Below, in pieces: positions 53,290 to 62,369 of a stretch of DNA of 64,000 bases. The translations under genes and the position numbers were made by a program. The DNA lies in contig JBBFLD010000004.1 in NCBI GenBank assembly GCA_037481715.1, positions 186,001 to 250,000 on the forward strand, read 5' to 3'. The notes under the pieces were generated by a model. That model saw only the letters and a program-made list of their open reading frames with translations, did no database searches and had not been told where the DNA came from. The first letter of the stretch is position 1; every line of letters starts with the position of its first letter. Source of the DNA: Rosettibacter sp037481715 (GTDB lineage Bacteria; Bacteroidota; Ignavibacteria; Ignavibacteriales; Melioribacteraceae).

Positions 53290-56200
53290 TTTTGCTTCTA
53301 ATTGAAGAGGATTTTTATTAACAAGAGCTTCTGAAAGGCGCATAGCAAGTTGTCTGTTAGTAATTAATGGAATTTTGAAATCAACAGCTGTTCTTCGAAT
53401 GATGTAATCATTGGTTAATTCTTCTTCCTGATAATTTTTAGGAATGTTAATTACCAAATCAATTTTTCCAGATTTGATATAATCAGCTGCATTTGGAGAT
53501 TTTCCATTAAGAGGCCAATCAAGAGTTTCAACTGGAATTCCATTGGCTTCCATAAATTTGGCTGTTCCAGGAGTAGCATAAAATTTTATTCCAATTTTTT
53601 GCAGCTGTCTTGTGGATTCAAGCAATTCTGTCTTAGATTCAATTGTACCAGATGAAATCAAAATTGATTTTATTGGAAATTTATAACCAACAGCTGTTAA
53701 TGCTTTTAAGAAAGCTTCGTCAAAATCATCACCGAGACAAGCAACTTCTCCAGTTGATGCCATTTCTACACCTGTTGTTGGGTCAGCTCCTTCAAGTCGT
53801 GTAAATGAAAATTCTGGAGCTTTAACTCCAACATAATCATAATTAAATGTTTGGTCATCAATCTTTTCAACTTTTTTACCTATGATTACTTTCGCAGCTA
53901 ATTCAATAAAATTTTTCTTTAATGTTTTTGAAACAAATGGAAAACTTCTTGAAGCTCTTAAATTACATTCAATTACTTTTACTTTGTTATCTTTAGCAAG
54001 AAACTGAATGTTGAATGGTCCATTGATATTTAAGGCTTTTGCAATAGCAGCAGAAAATTTTTTGATTTGTCTCATTGTTTCGAGATAAGTTCTTTGTGCC
54101 GGCAGAACTAATGTTGCATCGCCTGAATGGACTCCGGCATTTTCAACATGTTCAGAAATTGCAGAACAAATTATTTCACCATTTTGAGCTACAGCATCAA
54201 ACTCAAGTTCTTTTGCATTTACAAGAAACTTTGAGATTACAACAGGATGTTCGGGTGATACATCTACAGCTTTTTGAAGATATCGTGTAAGTTCCACATC
54301 ATCAGTGGCAATTGCCATTGCAGCACCACTCAAAACATATGAGGGTCTAACAAGAACAGGATAGCCAACCTTATTAGCAAATTGAAGAGCATCTTGAATT
54401 GTATTTAATTTACTCCATTCCGGTTGTTCAATTCCAAGTTGGTCCAATAATGCAGAAAATTTACTTCTGTCTTCTGCAGTATCAATAGACTTTGGAGAGG
54501 TTCCTAAAATTTTAACTCCGATATTATGAAGCTTTAATGCAAGATTATTTGGAGTTTGACCGCCCATCGAAACTATAACACCTTTTGCTTTAATAGCATC
54601 ATAAATTTCCCAGATTGTTTCGGTTGTCAGTTCTTCAAAAAAGAGAGCATCGGATTCATCGTAATCTGTACTTACGGTTTCGGGATTACAATTTATCATT
54701 ACAGTTTTGATTTTTGATTCTCTTAATGTTTTTACTGTATTAACACAGCACCAGTCAAATTCTACTGAGCTCCCAATTCGATATGGGCCTGAACCAAGAA
54801 TTATTATGCTGTTCTTAAGTTTGAAATCAAAATCATGAGAAGAACAATTATAAGTTAGATACAGATAATTAGTTTTTGCAGGGTATTCAGCTGCGAGAGT
54901 ATCAATATGCTGAATGTATGGTTTTATGTTATATTTTTTTCTTAGCAGATAAATATCGTGAGCATCTTTGTTTAGGATATTAGCAATTTGTCTGTCAGAA
55001 AAACCATGCTGTTTTGCTTCGAGTAATAAATCTTTTGTCAATTTTCCAGCGGAAGCAATCTTATTTTCTATTTCAACAATATTCTGAATTTTATAAAGGA
55101 ACCACTTATTAATATGAGTCAATGAATGAATCCAGTCAACAGAATAACCTTGTTTAAGTGCTTGAACAACAGCGAACATTCTTTCTTCTGTAGGATGACT
55201 TAAAGCTTCCTCAATGTTATCAAATTCAATTTTAGTTCTGCTTGCTGTTAAGCCTTCAACGCCGATATCAAGCATGCGCATTGCTTTCTGAATAGCTTCC
55301 TCGAATTTTCTTCCAATTGCCATAACTTCGCCAACAGATTTCATCGAGGAACCAATATTTCTTTTCACAAGTCTGAATTTTTTCAAATCCCAGCGTGGAA
55401 CTTTAACAACAATATAATCAAGTGCAGGTTCAAAAAATGCTTTTGTGGTTTTTGTTACATTATTTGGCAATTCATGCAATCCATAACCGAGCGCAAGTTT
55501 AGCTGCAATAAATGCAAGTGGATATCCAGTTGCTTTGGAGGCAAGAGCAGAACTTCTTGATAATCTTGCATTTACTTCTATAACACGATAGTCACTTGTT
55601 TTGGGGTCGAGTGCATATTGTATGTTGCATTCACCTACAATTCCGATATGTCTGATTGTTTTTATTGCAACTTCTCTAAGCAGATGATATTCATAATTTG
55701 TAAGAGTTTGACTTGGAGCAACAACAATACTTTCGCCTGTATGAATTCCCATCGGATCAATATTTTCCATATTGCAGACGGTAATACAATTATCATATTT
55801 ATCACGAACAACTTCGTACTCAATTTCTTTCCAGCCTTCAAGGTATTCTTCAACCAAAATTTGTGATGAATATGATAATGCTCTTGTAGCAAGTTTTTTC
55901 AATTCGGTTTTATTCCTGCAAATTCCTGAACCTAAACCTCCAAGTGCATAGGCAATTCTGATTATAACCGGGAACCCGATTTTTTGAGCATATTCAATTG
56001 CATCTTCAACAGTATTTACTGCTTTGCTTTGAGGAAATTTAACATTAATCTCAGCAAGTTTATCGCAAAATAGTTGTCTGTCTTCTGTATTTTCAATTGC
56101 TTCGATTGGAGTGCCAAGAACCTTAACTTTATACTTATCAAGAATGCCTTCTCTGTAAAGAGCAAGACCGCAGTTTAATGCTGTTTGACCACCAAATCCA

Positions 56201-56451
56201 AGCAAGATTCCATCTGGTTTTTCTTTTGCAATTACTTTTTCTACATAATGAGTATTAATTGGAAGAAGGTAAACTTTATCCGCCAGATAATCTGATGTTT
56301 GAATTGTAGCAATATTTGGATTTATTAGAACTGTATATACTCCTTCTTCTTTTAATGCTTTAATTGCTTGAGAACCTGAATAATCAAATTCTCCAGCTTC
56401 ACCAATTTTTAATGCAGAACTTCCTAAGATTAATACTTTTTTGATTTTCAT
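53272..56451 (-). CDS. carB: Carbamoyl-phosphate synthase large subunit
   Basis: Makes carbamoyl phosphate for pyrimidine and arginine synthesis. 1059 residues, full length. Two homologous ATP-grasp halves are visible, starting at KVLILGSSALKIGEAGEFDY and at SIIILGSGPYRIGSSVEFDW (near 550), each with its own GGQTxxN-like motif (LGFGGQTALNCGL, VSMGGQTPNNLAL). The C-terminal MGS-like allosteric domain (about 935-1059) includes FYATPGTAKFMEANG and IDLVINIPKNY. The ATG has a good AAGGAGA site. It follows carA by 45 bases. Confidence 0.97.
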   Translation of the reverse strand: MKIKKVLILGSSALKIGEAGEFDYSGSQAIKALKEEGVYTVLINPNIATIQTSDYLADKVYLLPINTHYVEKVIAKEKPDGILLGFGGQTALNCGLALYREGILDKYKVKVLGTPIEAIENTEDRQLFCDKLAEINVKFPQSKAVNTVEDAIEYAQKIGFPVIIRIAYALGGLGSGICRNKTELKKLATRALSYSSQILVEEYLEGWKEIEYEVVRDKYDNCITVCNMENIDPMGIHTGESIVVAPSQTLTNYEYHLLREVAIKTIRHIGIVGECNIQYALDPKTSDYRVIEVNARLSRSSALASKATGYPLAFIAAKLALGYGLHELPNNVTKTTKAFFEPALDYIVVKVPRWDLKKFRLVKRNIGSSMKSVGEVMAIGRKFEEAIQKAMRMLDIGVEGLTASRTKIEFDNIEEALSHPTEERMFAVVQALKQGYSVDWIHSLTHINKWFLYKIQNIVEIENKIASAGKLTKDLLLEAKQHGFSDRQIANILNKDAHDIYLLRKKYNIKPYIQHIDTLAAEYPAKTNYLYLTYNCSSHDFDFKLKNSIIILGSGPYRIGSSVEFDWCCVNTVKTLRESKIKTVMINCNPETVSTDYDESDALFFEELTTETIWEIYDAIKAKGVIVSMGGQTPNNLALKLHNIGVKILGTSPKSIDTAEDRSKFSALLDQLGIEQPEWSKLNTIQDALQFANKVGYPVLVRPSYVLSGAAMAIATDDVELTRYLQKAVDVSPEHPVVISKFLVNAKELEFDAVAQNGEIICSAISEHVENAGVHSGDATLVLPAQRTYLETMRQIKKFSAAIAKALNINGPFNIQFLAKDNKVKVIECNLRASRSFPFVSKTLKKNFIELAAKVIIGKKVEKIDDQTFNYDYVGVKAPEFSFTRLEGADPTTGVEMASTGEVACLGDDFDEAFLKALTAVGYKFPIKSILISSGTIESKTELLESTRQLQKIGIKFYATPGTAKFMEANGIPVETLDWPLNGKSPNAADYIKSGKIDLVINIPKNYQEEELTNDYIIRRTAVDFKIPLITNRQLAMRLSEALVNKNPLQLEAKSWDEY

Positions 56452-56496
56452 TTCTCCTTACGTTATTTATTGTTAAGAATGATATTTAAGAAAAAA

Positions 56497-57576
56497 TCAG
56501 ACATCTTTCAAAAATTCATCGAATATGAATGAAGTATCAACTGGACCTGGTGTTGCTTCTGGATGAAATTGAACACTTCTAAATGGCAGCTTTTCATGAA
56601 TCATCCCTTCATTTGAGTAATCATTTAAATTCTCGAACCAAGGCTGCCAGCCGCGCGGCAATGTTTTTGTATCAACAGCAAATGAATGATTTTGAGAAGT
56701 AATGTAACATTTGTTCGTGCCTACTTCTTTTACGGGCTGATTTTGACTTCGATGACCATATTTTAATTTATAAGTCTTTGCTCCTGCAGCAAGTGCAAGT
56801 ATCTGATGTCCCATGCAAATTCCAAGTATTGGAACCTGCTTTTGAATTAATTTTTTTGCTGATGCAACAAGTTGTTTATAAACTACAGGATTTCCCGGAC
56901 CATTAGAAATAACAACACCATCATAATTCTCTTTCTCTACATCATAATCATAAGGAACTCTGATTACAGAAAAATTTCTTTCAAGAAGGTTGGTAATAAT
57001 ACTCTTTTTGCATCCGCAATCAATTAATAAAATTCTTTTTTTGCCGCTTCCATATTTTTCTACATGTTGAATTGTAACTTTAGAAATAAGATTATCAACA
57101 TCAGGGTCATAAAATTCAACTGTTTCTTCTCCCACTTCAATCTTTCCCGGCATAGTTCCATGTTCTCTTAAAATTTTTGTTAACATTCTGGTATCGATCC
57201 CATACAAGCCAGGAACATCATAACTTTTTAACCAGTCACTTAAACTTTGTACTGAGTTCCAGTGGTTATAAGCTTCTGATTCTTCGGAAACAATTAGTCC
57301 TGAAACCTGAATTTCTTTGGATTCAAAGAACTCAGGGATATCATCATCATTTTGTGGCGGGACTCCATAATTTCCTATCAGCGGATAAGTCATAACAAGT
57401 ATTTGACCTTTATATGATGGGTCTGTTAAAGTTTCAGGATATCCAACCATTCCAGTATTAAAAACTACCTCTCCTGCTGAAGATTTATGACTTCCAAAAA
57501 GATATCCTTCAAATATATCTCCATTTTTTAGTATTAATTTTCCTTTATGCTTTTGTGCATTCTTTTTGTTGCTCAA
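56497..57576 (-). CDS. carA: Carbamoyl-phosphate synthase small (glutaminase) subunit
   Basis: Hydrolyses glutamine and passes ammonia to CarB. 359 residues. The N-terminal domain has GEVVFNTGMVGYPETLTDPS and GQILVMTYPLIGNYG. The class I amidotransferase has LGICMGHQILALAAG with C254 and FHPEATPGP with the catalytic His/Glu. The start is TTG at 57576 with TAGGAG seven bases upstream; no ATG would fit. A consensus promoter lies upstream, and carB follows. Confidence 0.96.
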   Translation of the reverse strand: MSNKKNAQKHKGKLILKNGDIFEGYLFGSHKSSAGEVVFNTGMVGYPETLTDPSYKGQILVMTYPLIGNYGVPPQNDDDIPEFFESKEIQVSGLIVSEESEAYNHWNSVQSLSDWLKSYDVPGLYGIDTRMLTKILREHGTMPGKIEVGEETVEFYDPDVDNLISKVTIQHVEKYGSGKKRILLIDCGCKKSIITNLLERNFSVIRVPYDYDVEKENYDGVVISNGPGNPVVYKQLVASAKKLIQKQVPILGICMGHQILALAAGAKTYKLKYGHRSQNQPVKEVGTNKCYITSQNHSFAVDTKTLPRGWQPWFENLNDYSNEGMIHEKLPFRSVQFHPEATPGPVDTSFIFDEFLKDV

Positions 57577-57647
57577 TTTTTACTCCTAAATATTTTTACT
57601 ATAATAAATTTGGGAGGAATTAATACTGGATGTCAAAATAAATTGCA

Positions 57648-57678
57648 CAAATGTATAAAAAAATTTCTATTCTGCAAA
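57648..57678 (-). promoter_or_regulatory. Predicted promoter of carAB
   Basis: On the minus strand TTTG (57678-57675), a 19-base spacer and TACATTTG (57655-57648), a full match to TTTG-N19-TAnnTTTG. It would give a leader of about 65 bases before the carA TTG. Confidence 0.65.
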
Positions 57679-57703
57679 AAGTGATAAAAAATTTTTCATG
57701 ATA

Positions 57704-58300
57704 TTACATTAATATTTTTTCAAGTGAGATTTTATATTTCTCTTCAAGATTCAGCATGGAATTTATTAAATAAACATATTTGAACTTTTTAATATCACTT
57801 TTCTTTATTTCTTCTTCTCTAATAATTCCTTCATTCAAAAGTTTTTCTCTTTTTGTGCCTTTAAGAAGAGGCGTTGAAGGTGTAATAAAAATTATTCCAT
57901 CGGAAAAAATCAGGTTTGCAAAAGATGCATCTGTGACAAAATTATTTTTAATAATTATAATCTCATCAGCATTCGATTCTGATAACATTTTATTTAATTC
58001 TGTTCTGTCCTCGTATTTATGTTCATAATTTATAGAGTCATTTTCTACAACTTTTATTTTATTTATTACCTTTTGCACATAAGGTATAAATTCGATTGAC
58101 TCAATCTTTTTTGAATAAATCAGTCGACATTTATAAAGTCCGTTAGTTAAATAATCTGGAATTTTTATCATCGTTGATAAATCAATTTCATCATTGCAAT
58201 TAAAAAGAATTCTTCTGGAATTATTCATTCTTTTATTGTGATATTCAATGTTGAACAATTTTTTTTCAAATACTTTTATGCTTTCAATTAATCGGCACAT
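57704..58300 (-). CDS. pabC: Class IV aminotransferase-like protein, probable aminodeoxychorismate lyase
   Basis: 198 residues from the ATG at 58300; a TTG at 58312 is the alternative. Both overlap the pabB end, which suggests coupling. At about 200 residues it is shorter than E. coli PabC (about 270). Seen here: IESIKVFEKKLFNIEYHNKR at the start, YKCRLIYSKKIESIEFIPY, HKYEDRTEL with the lysine that I take to hold PLP, DASFANLIFSDG and TPSTPLLKGTKREKLL. These fit the short class IV proteins that stand next to pabB in Bacteroidota. It should release pyruvate from aminodeoxychorismate to give p-aminobenzoate for folate. Confidence 0.8.
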   Translation of the reverse strand: MCRLIESIKVFEKKLFNIEYHNKRMNNSRRILFNCNDEIDLSTMIKIPDYLTNGLYKCRLIYSKKIESIEFIPYVQKVINKIKVVENDSINYEHKYEDRTELNKMLSESNADEIIIIKNNFVTDASFANLIFSDGIIFITPSTPLLKGTKREKLLNEGIIREEEIKKSDIKKFKYVYLINSMLNLEEKYKISLEKILM

Positions 58301-59270
58301 AAACTTTATCAATTAGTTCTTGATACTCAGAATAGGGATTACTCAAAAAAGTAATTCCCCCACCACTGCGATAAAAAAGTTCTCCATTTTTGTTCTCGAT
58401 AAAACGAATCATCACTGCACTATCAAGATTATAGCCATCGAAAACGCCAAATATACCTGTATAGTAACCTCTTTTATCTATTTCAACATTATGAATAATT
58501 TCTACAGTTTTTCTTTTGGGAGCACCGCTTATTGAACCAGCAGGAAGCAGTGAAAAAATAATACTGCCAATTTTTTCATTGTAATTTTTTTCAAGTTCGC
58601 CAACAATTTTTGAACTGACCTGAAGCAATGTTTTTTCATTTGTAACAAGTTTGTCTATGAATCGAAATTTTTCTACTCTTACATTTTTTGAAACAATGCT
58701 TAAATCGTTCCGTATCAAATCTACAATAGTATTGTGTTCTGCAATTTCTTTTTCATCACTCAAAAGAATTTTTTCTGCATCTGGAATTGATGCATCAATT
58801 GTTCCTTTCATTGGGAAAGAAGAGATCAATCCATCTTCAATTTTAACAAATGTCTCGGGCGAGAAAACAACAAATTCATCTTTGTATAAAAGTTTGTATT
58901 TAGCTCTGCTGGCAAAATAAATTTCTTCTAGAGTGAGATTTGTTTTTATCTTTGTTGGAAAAGTAAGATTTATCAAATAAGTATTACCAGAATAAATTTC
59001 TTGGTAAACCTTATCAAAAGCTTTTTTATAATCTTCAAACGATATTGGAAATTTTATGAACTCAATTTTTTTATTTATGGAAGAATGCTTTTTTGCGTTA
59101 ATCTCATAGAATATTTTTTGTTGATTTGCTTCCGTTGTTTTTAAGATTACTGGATTACACATGTCAAAATCGATAATAAATAAAAATGGAATTTTTTCTT
59201 TCCCATAATAATTCATTAATTCAATTGCGTATTGAATTTTATCTTCATCTATTAAATCAAATATTTTCAT
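58284..59270 (-). CDS. pabB: Aminodeoxychorismate synthase component I (chorismate-binding)
   Basis: 328 residues, the short version that keeps mainly the chorismate-binding fold. Signatures: YQEIYSGNTYLINLTFPTKI, VFSPETFVKIEDG, SSFPMKGTIDA, HNTIVDLIRNDLS, PAGSISGAPKRKTVEII and YRSGGGITFLSNPYSEYQE. It adds an amino group to chorismate with PabA or free ammonia; no pabA is in the window. An anthranilate synthase role is less likely given the pabC-like neighbour. It lies 7 bases after the MauE-thioredoxin gene. Confidence 0.9.
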   Translation of the reverse strand: MKIFDLIDEDKIQYAIELMNYYGKEKIPFLFIIDFDMCNPVILKTTEANQQKIFYEINAKKHSSINKKIEFIKFPISFEDYKKAFDKVYQEIYSGNTYLINLTFPTKIKTNLTLEEIYFASRAKYKLLYKDEFVVFSPETFVKIEDGLISSFPMKGTIDASIPDAEKILLSDEKEIAEHNTIVDLIRNDLSIVSKNVRVEKFRFIDKLVTNEKTLLQVSSKIVGELEKNYNEKIGSIIFSLLPAGSISGAPKRKTVEIIHNVEIDKRGYYTGIFGVFDGYNLDSAVMIRFIENKNGELFYRSGGGITFLSNPYSEYQELIDKVYVPIN

Positions 59271-59277
59271 ATAAAAT

Positions 59278-60180
59278 TTACTTATTCTGTGTTCTCAAAA
59301 TATTTTCCACAAAATTGTTGTCCCAGAATTCTTTTACCTCTCCGTTATGCAGCCAGTAAATTCTTGGTGGACTTGTTCCTATTAAATCATAAAATTTTTT
59401 TACATCAATTTTTTGATAAGGAAGATTAGAGCCAGTAATAACTTTGAAAGAATCTACTGAAACATCACCTTCTGAATAGAGCAAAGCAAATATATTTGAA
59501 TAAACTTCTTGATTTGATTTCAAAGATTCTAATTCCTTTGCAAGCTGCTGACAATGTTCACATTCTGTATTCATTATTGCAATAAATTTATCACCCGATG
59601 TTAAATCAACTCTTCCTTTTCCTTCAAAATGAGTTAAATCGCCAAACTTAAAATCTTTATAAGATTTTAAGGGAGAAACAGCAAACATTAAGCCTGATAG
59701 TGTAATAACAATTAAAAGCGGAATAAATAAATTTTTTTTATTGACTATGCTGAATTTATTCAGAACAAAAATCATTGCCATCAAAAAAATGTTTTTTATA
59801 ATTGATTCCAGCGGAGACATTGGTATAACTTCTCCAAAGCAGCCGCAATTTTGATTGTCATTTTTTATATAGCCCGTGTAGATTAAATAGATTGTAAATG
59901 CTGCTAAAAATATTATTGATGCTGGAATAACTACTCGTTTCATTTCAATATTTAAAATGAATAATAATCCCAACGAAAATTCCAAACCAATTAACAATCG
60001 AACAAAAATTGCAGCTGTTTCTCTTGATTCAAAAAATCCATGGTCAACAAGAATAATTTCAACAATTCCTGGACTAATTAATTTTGAATATGCAGAAAAT
60101 AAAAACACAATTCCCAAAAATGTTCTTATAAATATTATCATTAACTCATTTTTCTTTTGAGAAAGATTTGTTTTGAACAT
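59278..60180 (-). CDS. MauE/DoxX-like membrane protein fused to a thioredoxin-like domain
   Basis: 300 residues. Residues about 13-165 hold four to five hydrophobic helices of the MauE/DoxX type with the NCGCFG motif (C112, C114) in the second half. From about 175 the chain continues as an extracytoplasmic thioredoxin-like domain with NTECEHCQQL (C207, C210, a CxxC active site) and PPRIYWLHNGEV, where a cis-proline-like position is seen. It may pass electrons across the membrane for disulfide reduction, inferred from both Cys pairs. The gene lies between radA and pabB, 11 and 7 bases away. Confidence 0.83.
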   Translation of the reverse strand: MFKTNLSQKKNELMIIFIRTFLGIVFLFSAYSKLISPGIVEIILVDHGFFESRETAAIFVRLLIGLEFSLGLLFILNIEMKRVVIPASIIFLAAFTIYLIYTGYIKNDNQNCGCFGEVIPMSPLESIIKNIFLMAMIFVLNKFSIVNKKNLFIPLLIVITLSGLMFAVSPLKSYKDFKFGDLTHFEGKGRVDLTSGDKFIAIMNTECEHCQQLAKELESLKSNQEVYSNIFALLYSEGDVSVDSFKVITGSNLPYQKIDVKKFYDLIGTSPPRIYWLHNGEVKEFWDNNFVENILRTQNK

Positions 60181-60191
60181 TTTTCTATTCT

Positions 60192-61544
60192 TTATGGATT
60201 TAAAACTTGTTTTAATGCAGAGATTATATTTTCAACTGGAATAATCTCGATAGAATTTTTAATGTTGAGAGATTTATAATTATTATTAGGAACAACTACG
60301 CTTTTAAATCCCAATTTATAAGCTTCTTGAATTCTTTTTTCGATATTGCTCACACTTCTTACTTCACCGCCTAAACCAACTTCTCCAATTACAACTGTAT
60401 TATTTTTTGCGAATCGGTTTGTATAACTTGATGCAATTGCACAGCATACAGCAAGATCTACAGCAGGTTCTTCAATTCTAATTCCTCCGGCAATGTTAAG
60501 AAATACATTATGTGATGATAATTTTAGATTAGCTCTTTTTTCCAAAACTGCAAGAAGAATTGAAAGGCGACGGTAATCAAAACCTGTAGCTACTCTCTGA
60601 GGATTTCCATAAATCGATGGAGTTACAAGTGCCTGAACCTCAAGTAAAATTGGTCTTGTTCCTTCTATGCTCGAAGTAATTACTGAACCTGAAATTTCTT
60701 TTTCTCTTTCACTTAAAAAAATTTCACTTGGATTTTTTACTTCGTGCAAACCATCTTCTTGCATCTCAAAAATTCCGATTTCATTTGTGCTTCCAAATCT
60801 ATTTTTCTGTGAACGCAATATTCTGTACGAATAACTTCTCTCGCCTTCAAATTGAAGAACCGCATCAACAATATGTTCAAGAACCTTTGGACCAGCAATC
60901 ATGCCATCTTTAGTTACATGTCCAACAATTATAACAGAACATTTTTCCTTTTTTGCAGTCTGCATCAATTCTGCAGTACATTCTCTGATTTGAGTAACTG
61001 TACCTGCAGTATTTTCCAAATCAGGTTTATAAATTGTTTGAATAGAATCAATTATAACAACATCAGGTTGATGTTTTTCTATTGCATTGATAATTACATC
61101 AAGGTCTGTTTCTGTAAGAATTGAAATATTTTCTGAATTAATATTGAGTCTTTTTGCACGCAGATTAATTTGATTTACAGATTCTTCACCTGATACATAA
61201 ATTATCTTGCCATTAATTTTTGCTGCTGCTTGCAGAACCAAAGTTGATTTTCCAATTCCAGGGTCTCCCCCAATTAAAACAACAGAACCGGGCATTAATC
61301 CGCCGCCAAGCACTCTATCAAATTCTTCTATGTTAGTTTTAATCCGATTTTCTTCTTCATAATTTATTGAACTTAATTTTGTGAGTGAACTATCAGGAAT
61401 GTTTTTGCGGTGTTGTTTCTTTTTATCTTCGATAATTTCTTCTACAAAAGTATTCCAAGTTTCGCACGAAGGACATTTACCAAGCCATTTAATTGTTTCA
61501 TAACCACAATTAGAGCACACATATTTAATATTCAACTTACTCAT
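60192..61544 (-). CDS. radA: DNA repair protein RadA
   Basis: RecA-like ATPase that drives branch migration in recombination. 450 residues. The N-terminal zinc finger has C10, C13, C24 and C27 (CSNCGYE, CPSCETW). The ATPase core has SVVLIGGDPGIGKSTLVLQA (Walker A), VVIIDSIQTIYKP (Walker B) and the RadA-specific LRSQKNRFGSTNEIGIFEM. The C-terminal Lon-like domain contains VALDLA-type FLNIAGGIRIEEPAVDLAV and VVIGEVGLGGEVRSV. The gene overlaps mlaF by eight bases. Confidence 0.97.
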   Translation of the reverse strand: MSKLNIKYVCSNCGYETIKWLGKCPSCETWNTFVEEIIEDKKKQHRKNIPDSSLTKLSSINYEEENRIKTNIEEFDRVLGGGLMPGSVVLIGGDPGIGKSTLVLQAAAKINGKIIYVSGEESVNQINLRAKRLNINSENISILTETDLDVIINAIEKHQPDVVIIDSIQTIYKPDLENTAGTVTQIRECTAELMQTAKKEKCSVIIVGHVTKDGMIAGPKVLEHIVDAVLQFEGERSYSYRILRSQKNRFGSTNEIGIFEMQEDGLHEVKNPSEIFLSEREKEISGSVITSSIEGTRPILLEVQALVTPSIYGNPQRVATGFDYRRLSILLAVLEKRANLKLSSHNVFLNIAGGIRIEEPAVDLAVCCAIASSYTNRFAKNNTVVIGEVGLGGEVRSVSNIEKRIQEAYKLGFKSVVVPNNNYKSLNIKNSIEIIPVENIISALKQVLNP

Positions 61545-62280
61545 TAATTAAAAATCCTGTTCTCTTTATAAAATTTTCTATAACAGAATCTTTACTTTCA
61601 AGAAAATCCTGAGGGGTTCCCGTAAAATAAATTTTCCCTTCATGAATCATTGCAATTCTTTCTGCAGTGTTTTTAACACTGAACATATCATGTGTAACAA
61701 TAATTGAAGTTACATTTAATTTTTCATTTAATTCTTTTATCAGTTCGTCAATTGAATCTGACATAATTGGGTCAAGACCAGTGGTAGGTTCATCATAAAG
61801 AATATATTCTGGATTTGTGACAAGAGCACGTGCAAGTGCAACTCTTTTTTTCATCCCTCCTGATAATTCAGAAGGCTTTAAATCTTGAATGTTTGGCAAA
61901 CCAATTAACTCCAATTTCTCCTGAACAATTTTTTCAATTTCTTTTTTTGATAATCCAAAATTATTTTCTATCAATGGAAGACTTACATTTTCAAATACAG
62001 TCATAGAATCAAACAATGCAGCACCTTGAAATAAGAATCCAAATTTTCTTCTGATTTTATATAATTCTTTTTTATTTGCATCATTTATTGAAATTCCATC
62101 AACCTTCACATAACCATCATCAGGATTCAGCAATCCGACAATATGTTTAAGCAAAACACTTTTTCCGCAGCCGCTTTTACCAATAATTGCTAAAGATTCT
62201 CCTATATTAATCGTTAAATCAATTCCTCTTAAAACATAATTGCTGCCAAAACTCTTGTGAAGATTTTTTATTTCTATCAT
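61537..62280 (-). CDS. mlaF: ABC transporter ATPase, MlaF type
   Basis: 247 residues from the ATG at 62280 (MIEIKNLHKSFG); a longer frame upstream would add an unlikely hydrophobic tail. Walker A is IIGKSGCGKSVLLKHI, the signature is PSELSGGMKKRVALARAL and Walker B is YILYDEPTTGLDP, with GFLFQGAALFDSMTVFENV in the Q-loop region. These are typical of the MlaF/Ttg2A branch that powers phospholipid transport to keep outer-membrane asymmetry. No permease (MlaE) or MCE protein (MlaD) gene is in the window, so its partners are encoded elsewhere. It overlaps radA. Confidence 0.87.
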   Translation of the reverse strand: MIEIKNLHKSFGSNYVLRGIDLTINIGESLAIIGKSGCGKSVLLKHIVGLLNPDDGYVKVDGISINDANKKELYKIRRKFGFLFQGAALFDSMTVFENVSLPLIENNFGLSKKEIEKIVQEKLELIGLPNIQDLKPSELSGGMKKRVALARALVTNPEYILYDEPTTGLDPIMSDSIDELIKELNEKLNVTSIIVTHDMFSVKNTAERIAMIHEGKIYFTGTPQDFLESKDSVIENFIKRTGFLINE

Positions 62281-62369
62281 TTGATTATTACTTACTTTTT
62301 TGAAAAGAAATATAAAAAAAAGATAAGACTGATAATTGACTAAAATAAGTTTAATAACAATTGATAATT

